Source of the DNA: Candidatus Poribacteria bacterium
GTDB taxonomy: Bacteria > Poribacteria > WGA-4E > WGA-3G
Length of the DNA: 64,000 nucleotides
Assembly (NCBI GenBank): GCA_022825825.1
Contig: JAJDWA010000029.1
Span: 62,001 to 126,000, forward strand
Direction: 5' to 3'
A program made the position numbers and the translations under genes. Positions 35,072 through 42,210 of the stretch are shown here, piece after piece (position 1 is the stretch's first letter; the number at the start of each line of letters is the position of its first letter). Below the pieces are notes generated by a model. It was given only the letters and a program-made list of their open reading frames with translations. It ran no database searches and was not told the origin of the DNA.

Positions 35072-35854
35072 TTATGCAAGTATGTCGTCTGCAGAAGGAT
35101 TATCTTTAAAACCACCTGCCATGATGTTATTGTATGGTTCTTTCGGATCTCGACCAACTGGACGCATCTCAGGTGTGTGGTATCCGAATCGGACTGCTTT
35201 CCGCCACTGATCAGTCCGATTAACCTCAGACCAATGAATAAGACAATAACTAAAGAAGATAACGTCTCCGGCCTTTGCTGGAATCGGGATAGAATCAATA
35301 AAATCGGGGTGGAATTTATCGGTCGGCAGGTGTGGTGCAGTGCCTTCTCCGGTAATATGTTCTCGCGGCCCTTCTTTATGGCTTCCGGGGACAACCCTTA
35401 GCGCGCCGCTTTCAAATGGGGCATCATCAAGATGCACAAGACAGTCAACGAAATCAAGTCCGTCGTGCGGGTAAAACGGATAATCCTGATGCATTGGAAA
35501 AGGAGTGCCTTTTTCGGGCGGCTTCGCATGTAACACAGTATGATGCCACTGAACAGTATCTCCGATGAGTGATTGCACAGCACCAGTCAAACGCTCATGG
35601 AAAATTACTCTCCCCCACGCAGCAGAATAGAAGTGGGGATTATGCATGAAAACTGCCTTCGTGGTTTGCTGGTCTTCCTCTTTGAGATATTTAGTCCGCC
35701 ACGGTCCGGGCCAGCCAATTGTTTCCTGTCCCCAATTGTTTATGATTCGCACCATTTCTGATGCAAGTTCTTTGCTCTCCTCTGGTGTGAAAAGCTGCTC
35801 TACTTTTAGATAGCCGTTCTCATTGTAAAAATCTACCTGATCTTGCGTAAGCAT
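35072..35854 (-). CDS. Phytanoyl-CoA dioxygenase (PhyH) family protein
   Basis: 260 residues from ATG 35854 (AAGGAG 7 nt upstream); the open frame extends 66 nt further without a ribosome site. LTQDQVDFYNENGYLKVEQLF is the usual PhyH opening. The Fe(II) facial triad is visible as H-x-D in FPMHQDYPFY and the distal His in CLIHWSEVNRT, with the 2-oxoglutarate-binding Arg in KAVRFGYHTPE. GALRVVPGSHKEG is a family hallmark. These enzymes hydroxylate varied substrates, and large PhyH families are known in Poribacteria. The gene stands alone. Confidence 0.93.
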   Translation of the reverse strand: MLTQDQVDFYNENGYLKVEQLFTPEESKELASEMVRIINNWGQETIGWPGPWRTKYLKEEDQQTTKAVFMHNPHFYSAAWGRVIFHERLTGAVQSLIGDTVQWHHTVLHAKPPEKGTPFPMHQDYPFYPHDGLDFVDCLVHLDDAPFESGALRVVPGSHKEGPREHITGEGTAPHLPTDKFHPDFIDSIPIPAKAGDVIFFSYCLIHWSEVNRTDQWRKAVRFGYHTPEMRPVGRDPKEPYNNIMAGGFKDNPSADDILA

Positions 35855-36183
35855 GTTAAACTCCTTAATCTGAATGTGATTGGACTTAATGGTGATATTA
35901 AATTTTACGCAAGACGACACAATTTGTCAAGGCATTTATTCAATTCGGGTGTGTTGTCCAGAGATATTGGTTGGGATGTGTGCAGTACACAATGCGACTA
36001 TGAGTCTATTGCGTACTACCAGAAACACAGAAATAGCGGACACACTCCGTTGTTTTGTTGCGCATCCAGAGCAAACACTCAAATTCAGACAATTGAATGG
36101 CGGCAATTTTTGCAAATATCTTGACAAAGTTATGACACCATGATATACTTAAAACAGATGAATTTTATGGGTAAGGAGATGTG
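35855..36183. other. Intergenic region between divergent PhyH and membrane protein genes
   Basis: About 330 bp with no supported gene. Only the plus-strand promoter at 36121-36149 was recognised. Confidence 0.5.
36121..36149 (+). promoter_or_regulatory. Sigma70 promoter of the membrane protein gene
   Basis: TTGACA and TATACT with a 17-nt spacer, 34 nt before the ATG at 36184. Confidence 0.72.
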
Positions 36184-36726
36184 ATGTCCCGAAAAAATAG
36201 TATCTTGTTAACGCTGAGCCAAATCGCTATTGGAGGTGTGATAACGGTTGCTGGTAGTTTAATATATCTACTAATCTTTAAGAATCTTTGGCAGATGTTC
36301 ATTGATGAGCAAATAACGCACGGATTTTGGGTCGGACTGTTTCTGTTAATATCAATAGGATGTACTTATGGTGTGATCATAGTAGGAGTAAGTGAAGGGG
36401 TTAGATTTGTCGGACGGAAATTCGGAATTGATGTTCCTTTCAAACCAGTGTGCTCAGGCGCATTTTTGGGTGCCCCCGCAATCGTTGGGCCACTTGAGCT
36501 ACTGAATTTACCATTGGATATTTCTGGAACACAAAATATTATTTTTGCCTTAATTCTTCTGGTATTTAAAACCATTGTCTTCCTTTTGTCTTTACCTGTT
36601 CAAGCTTGGTTGATGCTTCAGTTACCAATTGAAATTTTATATGTTATAGCGATACCTATTGGTGCGATTTTGGGGTACCGGTTAGCGAACATAGAAGAGG
36701 CAGAAGTCAACGTCCAAGAAACGTAA
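36184..36726 (+). CDS. Predicted membrane protein, unknown function
   Basis: 180 residues from ATG 36184 with AAGGAGA 6 nt upstream; a GTG directly before it is also possible. About five hydrophobic helices: LTLSQIAIGGVITVAGSLIYLLIF, GFWVGLFLLISIGCTYGVIIVG, a Pro/Gly-rich half-helix GAFLGAPAIVGPLELL, IIFALILLVFKTIVFLLSLP and IEILYVIAIPIGAILGY. The tail is acidic. No family recognised. It has its own promoter and purF follows after 115 nt. Confidence 0.7.
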   Translation: MSRKNSILLTLSQIAIGGVITVAGSLIYLLIFKNLWQMFIDEQITHGFWVGLFLLISIGCTYGVIIVGVSEGVRFVGRKFGIDVPFKPVCSGAFLGAPAIVGPLELLNLPLDISGTQNIIFALILLVFKTIVFLLSLPVQAWLMLQLPIEILYVIAIPIGAILGYRLANIEEAEVNVQET

Positions 36727-36841
36727 AAGATTATACGTATCCGATTAGTTCATTTTAGTGTCACGAAGGTTTTGTCTTTAAGTGAAGGATAGCATTATGA
36801 ATTGCGCGTATCCATTCGCGTGTCGGAGGTATCACTGACGA

Positions 36842-38248
36842 ATGCTGTATGATAAACCCAAGGACGAATGCGGAGTATTCGGTGTTTTTGGACACCCAAG
36901 AGCGGTAGAATTAACCTATTTAGGATTACGTGCGCTTCAGCACCGAGGCCAGGAGAGCAGCGGGATTGTCGCGTCTGATGGTGAGAGATTATCAAGTCAT
37001 CATGGGATGGGGCTTGTAGATTCTGTTTTTAATACCGATATTTTATCGAAACTTACAGGGCATATTGCTATTGGACACAACCGATATTCAACAGCGGGTG
37101 AAAGCACGCTTGAAAATGCTCAACCTTTAGTACGGAATTATAAGCAGGGACAGCTTGCGCTTGGGCACAACGGTAACTTAGTCAATGCACCTCACATCCG
37201 GAATCATCTTGAAAATATCGGGTCAATTTTCAGTACAAGTTTGGATACGGAAGTTGTCTTCCATCTTGTAGCACATTCCCGCCAAAACAGTTTAGAAGAT
37301 AGAATTTTTGATGCGTTTCGGGCAGTTGAGGGCGCCTATTCGTTCGTTGTCATGGACAAGACAACACTGATGGGCGCTCGCGATCCGTATGGCTTCCGTC
37401 CTCTATGGATCGGTAAATTAGGTGAAGCTTATGTGTTGGCTTCTGAAACTTGTGCCCTTGATGTTATAGAGGCAGAATCGATACGTGAAGTTGAACCAGG
37501 CGAATTGGTCACTTTGCGCTCAAAACATCTCGGTATAGAATCTTTCCGTTTCTCCCCACAGCAATCTAAATTATCCCAATGTATTTTTGAATATATCTAT
37601 CTTGCTCGTCCAGACGGCATGATGTTTGGACAGGGTGTGAACAGTACACGGCGTGAGTTCGGTAAGCAGCTTGCCCGTGAACACCCTGTCAAAGCTGATG
37701 TCGTCATCCCCGTTCCCGATTCAGCCACGATAGCAGCGCTTGGTTATGCCCAGGAATCTGGCATTCCTTTTGATCTGGGATTATCACGGAATGCCTTCGT
37801 GGGCCGTTCATTCATGAATCCTACACAAGATATCCGTGAACTCATGGTAAAAGTGAAGCAGAATCCGATTCGCGAAGTACTCAAAGGCAAACGGGTTGTG
37901 ATGGTTGATGATTCAATCATGCGTGGCACGAATAGCCGAAAACTTGTCAAGATTGTGCGGCAAGGCGGCGCAACGGCGGTTCATGTACGTATTGCATCAC
38001 CACCAAATAAATATCCATGTTTTTATGGTGTTGATACGCCTACTCAAGCAGAACTGATAGCGAGTAAACATTCTATTGAGGAAATCCGCAAATATATCCG
38101 CGCCGATAGTTTAGGATATGTCAGTATTGAGGGGATGCTGAAGGCAGTGAAGTCACCGGACAATTTTTGCACCGCATGTTTTGATGGGGGTTATCCTATT
38201 GTTTTGAATGGAAATATACCTCGCCAATTACCATTAATTATTGATTAA
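36842..38248 (+). CDS. purF: Amidophosphoribosyltransferase (Fe-S, propeptide type)
   Basis: 468 residues. Glutamine amidotransferase class II domain with nucleophile Cys10 in KDECGVFGVFGHP, so a nine-residue propeptide must be removed as in the Bacillus-type enzyme. The phosphoribosyltransferase half has the PRPP loop VVMVDDSIMRGTNSRKLV. Cysteines in SQCIFEYIYLARPDG, YPCFYGVDTP and NFCTACFDGG match the four [4Fe-4S] ligands of the Bacillus class, suggesting oxygen-sensitive stability control. First committed step of purine synthesis. GGAGG lies 13 nt upstream of the ATG. The HTH-PurM fusion gene is the next but one. Confidence 0.96.
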   Translation: MLYDKPKDECGVFGVFGHPRAVELTYLGLRALQHRGQESSGIVASDGERLSSHHGMGLVDSVFNTDILSKLTGHIAIGHNRYSTAGESTLENAQPLVRNYKQGQLALGHNGNLVNAPHIRNHLENIGSIFSTSLDTEVVFHLVAHSRQNSLEDRIFDAFRAVEGAYSFVVMDKTTLMGARDPYGFRPLWIGKLGEAYVLASETCALDVIEAESIREVEPGELVTLRSKHLGIESFRFSPQQSKLSQCIFEYIYLARPDGMMFGQGVNSTRREFGKQLAREHPVKADVVIPVPDSATIAALGYAQESGIPFDLGLSRNAFVGRSFMNPTQDIRELMVKVKQNPIREVLKGKRVVMVDDSIMRGTNSRKLVKIVRQGGATAVHVRIASPPNKYPCFYGVDTPTQAELIASKHSIEEIRKYIRADSLGYVSIEGMLKAVKSPDNFCTACFDGGYPIVLNGNIPRQLPLIID

Positions 38249-38361
38249 CTTTAAGGCTTACGGACTTGTCACAATTACATAGGAAACAGAACCGATTCCA
38301 CTGTGAATAAGAAAAATGCTATGGTATCTATTTCCCACCATACGTACCACCAAACCAAAAT

Positions 38362-38715
38362 ATGAAAAAGAATTCTACGAGAAAAACTCTGCAAAATCGC
38401 CGTGATTTACTACGGGCAAGAAATCGGATGGGAGTAGGGCAAGTAATGAGGACTTCGCTTAGCACATCGCAAGGTATGTCCACGTTAAAAATAGTCATCA
38501 TGTATTCTGTTCTCGGTATGATCTTGAATTGGTTACTGCCTATCGTTCTTCTTAAGATGAACCCTGAAATGTTCGAGGAAGATGCACAGTACTTTGGAAC
38601 ACTGGGGGCTATTGTCATAACCGGCTTCTTTTTAATTGTGAGTCTTTTGAAAAGACTAATACTACGCAGCAGATCACATAAAAAACAATCAGAATCGCGT
38701 CAGCAAGATACCTAA
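38362..38715 (+). CDS. Small membrane protein, unknown, between purine genes
   Basis: 117 residues. A basic N-terminus (KKNSTRKTLQNRRDLLRARNR) precedes two hydrophobic helices (LKIVIMYSVLGMILNWLLPIVLL and GTLGAIVITGFFLIVSLL), then a basic tail. The ATG has no evident ribosome site, which lowers confidence. If real, it would be a two-helix inner-membrane protein with both ends inside. It sits 113 nt after purF. Confidence 0.5.
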   Translation: MKKNSTRKTLQNRRDLLRARNRMGVGQVMRTSLSTSQGMSTLKIVIMYSVLGMILNWLLPIVLLKMNPEMFEEDAQYFGTLGAIVITGFFLIVSLLKRLILRSRSHKKQSESRQQDT

Positions 38716-38800
38716 CTTTTGGAAAAAAGTAGACGATAAAGAGGTTGTTAGCTCTGGTAATTTCGTAGTTCTTTCGTAAGCATAGAATATCAAATTGGAG

Positions 38801-38832
38801 TTTGTGCAGTATCCCTTTAAAAACTGCACAAA
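38801..38832 (+). promoter_or_regulatory. Perfect 10-bp inverted repeat overlapping the purM ribosome site (candidate operator or RNA hairpin)
   Basis: TTTGTGCAGT at 38801-38810 and ACTGCACAAA at 38823-38832 with a 12-nt spacer. The second arm runs into the Shine-Dalgarno AAAGGAGG of the HTH-PurM gene (ATG 38842). A weak -10-like TAGAAT at 38783-38788 would place the start of transcription just before the first arm. It could be bound by the HTH domain encoded directly downstream, or fold in mRNA and mask the ribosome site. Confidence 0.7.
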
Positions 38833-38841
38833 GGAGGAAAA

Positions 38842-40140
38842 ATGAGGGGTAGACCCAAAAAAGACCCAGAAATTCTGAAAATCTTTGCGGAGAATCTCAA
38901 CAGATTTCTTCGCAAGCCACAGCACACACAAAAATCGATTGCTGCGGCAGTTGGCGTTTCGAAACAATCTGTTTCGAACTGGTGCAAAGGTGAAGGTTTC
39001 CCATCATACCAAAATATCTACTGCCTTGCCGACCACCTTGGCGTGACGGTGGATGAATTAACAGAGGAAAGCTTTGGAAATAAGGAGAATAGGGGAACAT
39101 ATAAAAAACCTTTGACTTATGCTGATGCAGGTGTTTCATTTGAAGCAGAAGCTAAGGCTATGCAACGGACAAAGGGCATCATGGAAACTACGTACCGATC
39201 TGAAGTTATGAGCAATGTAGGAAGTTTTGGCGGCTTATTTGCACTCGGAAAGTATAAACAACCTATTCTTGTTTCAAGCACGGACAGTGTTGGCACTAAG
39301 CTGAAGGTTGCCTTTAAAGCAAACAAACATGATACGGTAGCTTTTGATATAGTTTCACATTGCGGCAATGATATAGTTGTGCAGGGTGCCGAGCCACTTT
39401 TCTTTTTAGATTATATCGGTGTTGGAAAACTGGAGCCGTTGGTATTTGAACAGATTATAATAGGACTTGCATCAGGATGCCGCGAGATTGGTTGTGCGTT
39501 AATCGGTGGAGAAACAGCAGAACTCCCCGGTTTCTATGCGCCAGGGGAATATGATCTGGTCGGAACAATCGTAGGGGTAGTAGAAAGAGATGCCTTGATT
39601 ACAGGTGAGAATATCGCTCCTGGCGATAAGTTAATTGGTTTAGAGGCAACGGGGTTACATACAAATGGGTATTCACTTGCACGGAACATTTTATTTGGCC
39701 GTTGTAACTACAATGTGAATACGTATCTGCCAGAACTTTCATTAACAGTCGGTGAAGAGTTACTCAAAACCCACAAAAATTATGTCAAATCCATTTTGAA
39801 ACTCCGCGATGTGTGTGAAGTCAAAGGGATTGCACATATTACAGGAGGCGGATTGCCCGGAAACCTCAAGCGGATTCTACCTGAGGGGTGTCGTGCAGTA
39901 ATTCAGAAGCAAAGTTGGGAAGTTCCACCTATTTTCAAGCTTCTCCAACGAGAAGGAAATGTGGAAGAAGCGGAAATGTATCAAGTTTTCAATATGGGAG
40001 TTGGAATGGTCTTGGTTCTTGCCCCTGATTCTGTTGCAGCGGCTTCGGAATTGTTAAACGCATCGGGTGAGGCAGCGTTTCTATTGGGAGATGTGGTTTC
40101 AGGTGATAAAGGAGTTGAATTGTGTCCGTCTCATTCTTAA
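38842..40140 (+). CDS. purM: XRE-type HTH fused to phosphoribosylformylglycinamidine cyclo-ligase (PurM)
   Basis: 432 residues in one uninterrupted frame, ATG behind an ideal AAAGGAGGAAAA. Residues 1-75 are a Cro/C1-type helix-turn-helix (TQKSIAAAVGVSKQSVSNWCKGEGFPSYQNIYCLADHLGVTVDEL). A short linker (ENRGTYKK) leads to a full-length PurM of about 340 residues: LTYADAGVSFEAEAKAM, SSTDSVGTKLKVAF, GNDIVVQGAEPLFFLDYIG, GGETAELPGFY, GLHTNGYSLAR and AHITGGGLPGNL. PurM usually starts at the LTYADAGV block, so the HTH is an addition. The only internal start (a TTG at that point) lies too far from any ribosome site. It probably combines AIR synthesis with DNA binding; regulation is inference. Confidence 0.92.
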   Translation: MRGRPKKDPEILKIFAENLNRFLRKPQHTQKSIAAAVGVSKQSVSNWCKGEGFPSYQNIYCLADHLGVTVDELTEESFGNKENRGTYKKPLTYADAGVSFEAEAKAMQRTKGIMETTYRSEVMSNVGSFGGLFALGKYKQPILVSSTDSVGTKLKVAFKANKHDTVAFDIVSHCGNDIVVQGAEPLFFLDYIGVGKLEPLVFEQIIIGLASGCREIGCALIGGETAELPGFYAPGEYDLVGTIVGVVERDALITGENIAPGDKLIGLEATGLHTNGYSLARNILFGRCNYNVNTYLPELSLTVGEELLKTHKNYVKSILKLRDVCEVKGIAHITGGGLPGNLKRILPEGCRAVIQKQSWEVPPIFKLLQREGNVEEAEMYQVFNMGVGMVLVLAPDSVAAASELLNASGEAAFLLGDVVSGDKGVELCPSHS

Positions 40141-40925
40141 ATGAAACTTCACTTCAAGAGTTAACAAATCTATTTGAAAAAACACCTTTGCCGGTGGTTA
40201 TGCAGGCATTTGAGCAGGTAGGTGATGCGGACGCCGCTGTTTTTTTGTTGTTATTAGATGTTGCAGATGGCAAAGTTCCCTCAGAAAATTCCGATGAGAT
40301 ACGTAAAACATTAGCTCGCGCTGAAGATGATATATCCAAAGGAGAGATAAAAGGGACACTTGCCGATTATGCCCAGCAGATTTTCGCACAATTTCCGATT
40401 CAGAGACAAGCTGGCATTGCTGAGCATTTAGCGGCTACAGAGATGATTGATACCTTAAAAGCGGAACAGATTTGGAAAGACCTTGTTAGTAAAATAAACG
40501 AAATGCTACAAAGTACACTATTTTTCGGCGATGGAGCGAAAAACCTCGCAAAATTTCTTGGACACGTAGATATTAAACGACAGAATCAACTGATGCAGGC
40601 GTTGGAAAAAAATCAACCTGACTTGGCCAACACTGTTGTTGATCGTTTGTTTGCCTTTGAAGACCTTGCTGAAGTCCCTGATGAAGCAATTATGACGCTC
40701 CTACAAGTTTTAGAAACGAATACGTTAGCCCTTGCTCTGCACGAAGCTTCACCAGCGATTCAGGATAGATTCTTTGAAAATATGTCGGCTGCACAAGCGG
40801 AAAATGTTGAAGCAGAAAGTGAGCAGCTAACTTTTGAACAGAAACGACTCAGTGAAACTGCCCAGCAATCTGTCGTAAATTTGGTTCGCAATTTTGCAGC
40901 AAAAGGATTACTAAAAATTCGTTAG
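40122..40925 (+). CDS. FliG C-domain-like protein coupled to purM
   Basis: 267 residues, GTG start behind AAAGGAG, overlapping the end of purM by 19 nt, which implies translational coupling. The C-terminal 100 residues follow the FliG middle/C-terminal pattern closely: NTVVDRLFAFEDLAEVPDEAIMTLL, TNTLALALHEASPAIQDRFFENMSA and AQQSVVNLVRNFAAKGLL. In FliG these form the torque helices of the flagellar rotor. The N-terminal 160 residues are helical, with no recognised motif. No other flagellar gene is in the window and the charged torque residues are not clearly preserved, so a non-flagellar role is likely. Confidence 0.78.
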   Translation: MSVSFLNETSLQELTNLFEKTPLPVVMQAFEQVGDADAAVFLLLLDVADGKVPSENSDEIRKTLARAEDDISKGEIKGTLADYAQQIFAQFPIQRQAGIAEHLAATEMIDTLKAEQIWKDLVSKINEMLQSTLFFGDGAKNLAKFLGHVDIKRQNQLMQALEKNQPDLANTVVDRLFAFEDLAEVPDEAIMTLLQVLETNTLALALHEASPAIQDRFFENMSAAQAENVEAESEQLTFEQKRLSETAQQSVVNLVRNFAAKGLLKIR

Positions 40926-40982
40926 GTTTAAAAAATTACAATACTTTAAGCCAAGTAGCACTGTTAGTATACCTCTATAAAC

Positions 40983-41939
40983 CTATTTATTTTCATCCAA
41001 TTCAAATTCAAATTTTCTGGTAACTGTTATCTCTACATCTTTACCTTTTTTCTTTGCGGGGATAAATCTACACTTTTTGAATGCTGCAATTGCTGCCTCT
41101 TCAAGACCAAATCCAATGCTTGTCAAAGCTACAATATTTCTTGGAATCCCATCTGTTCCAATAGTAGCTTGTAACCTGACGGTACCTTCTTTCTGTGCTC
41201 GTTTTGCATTTTTGGGGTAGATCGGTTCCACATCAATTTTGAGCTTAGGGGGCGATGTCCCTGGTTGGCTGGTGTCAATATCAGGGACCTTTAAAGTTGG
41301 ACCCTCTGCTGGTGCGGTACTGTTTTTAAGATCAGCAAGCGAAGAATTGTCTTGGGGAGGTTTCTCAAATGTGGGCTTTATTACGGTTTGTGTCGGTTGA
41401 ACCGGTCCCTTCAAACCTCCCGGAATTTTGACTTTTGGTCCCTCATTGAGTCCAGGTCCTGCGGGGCCAAGGGGTGTATCAGATGGAGACGGTAACTCAA
41501 AATCGCCTGGTGTCCGTCGGATATCTGGATTCGTCACTGGTGTAGGTTGAACCGGTGCATCTATTTTTCGCTGTTTAGCATCAACTTGTACACGAGGCCG
41601 TGTTTTGATAATGTGGCGTTTTGCCGGTGGCGTATCTTGGGGCAACAGCGCAGCGTCAAATAGTTCAGTTTCCGATGCGATCTGTTCCTTGATATAAATG
41701 AAACCCAATAACGCAGCTAAAGCTATATGTAGTCCTACAGAAAACACAAAAGCAAAAGAATTGCGCCCGCCTGTTTTCTGCACGGTTATCGGCGGCGGTT
41801 TATGCTCTTGTGCGGCAGCAATTCCGCCTATTTGACTATCATCAATACTAACTTTCTTCAATTTAGCATTAATCTTTGGTTTCTTCCGTTCAGCTCGACG
41901 GTGTTGCATTTGGTATACAATATCGGAACTTCTACTCAT
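40983..41939 (-). CDS. TonB-family energy transducer
   Basis: 318 residues, ATG 41939 behind GGGAGGAAGAG. A cytoplasmic basic stretch of about 60 residues precedes one TM helix (FAFVFSVGLHIALAALLGFIYI) with the conserved His of TonB-type anchors. A long Pro-rich periplasmic spacer follows, then the TonB C-terminal domain: EPIYPKNAKRAQKEGTVRLQATIGTDGIPRNI and AAIAAFKKCRFIPAKKKGKDVE. It transmits proton-motive energy to outer-membrane receptors. Three receptors lie just upstream on the same strand. The cytoplasmic N-terminus is longer than in E. coli TonB. It has its own consensus promoter. Confidence 0.92.
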   Translation of the reverse strand: MSRSSDIVYQMQHRRAERKKPKINAKLKKVSIDDSQIGGIAAAQEHKPPPITVQKTGGRNSFAFVFSVGLHIALAALLGFIYIKEQIASETELFDAALLPQDTPPAKRHIIKTRPRVQVDAKQRKIDAPVQPTPVTNPDIRRTPGDFELPSPSDTPLGPAGPGLNEGPKVKIPGGLKGPVQPTQTVIKPTFEKPPQDNSSLADLKNSTAPAEGPTLKVPDIDTSQPGTSPPKLKIDVEPIYPKNAKRAQKEGTVRLQATIGTDGIPRNIVALTSIGFGLEEAAIAAFKKCRFIPAKKKGKDVEITVTRKFEFELDENK

Positions 41940-42131
41940 CTCTCTTCCTCCCAGAAATTATCTCGTGATGTCGATAGCGAGCGTTCAACACACTTACCGG
42001 AGTTTACGAGATAGTATCGTAAAATTAAAGTTATCGTTACAACATTAATTTACGCATTAATGGTCTGTTAACATCAATACAACCTTTAATTAATAACTGA
42101 TTCTTAACCTACAGACCTTATTTAAAATAAG

Positions 42132-42160
42132 ATTATAACATATTTCAACATATATGTCAA
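42132..42160 (-). promoter_or_regulatory. Consensus sigma70 promoter of the TonB gene
   Basis: On the minus strand perfect TTGACA, 17-nt spacer, perfect TATAAT, with about 190 nt of leader before the ATG at 41939. The leader is AT-rich with several TTAAT repeats. Confidence 0.78.
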
Positions 42161-42210
42161 CTTTTTTTTAGTTGTAAAGGAATTTTCTTATCTTCGGTAG
42201 TGAAGTTTAA

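Noticed and set aside
35930-36140. Small open frames in the PhyH upstream spacer
   Set aside because: They have no ribosome site and no recognisable domain, and they cover the promoter of the next gene.
40122-40925. Evidence for flagellar motility
   Set aside because: The FliG-like C-terminal domain is alone; no flagellin, hook, MotA/B or other rotor genes are in the window.
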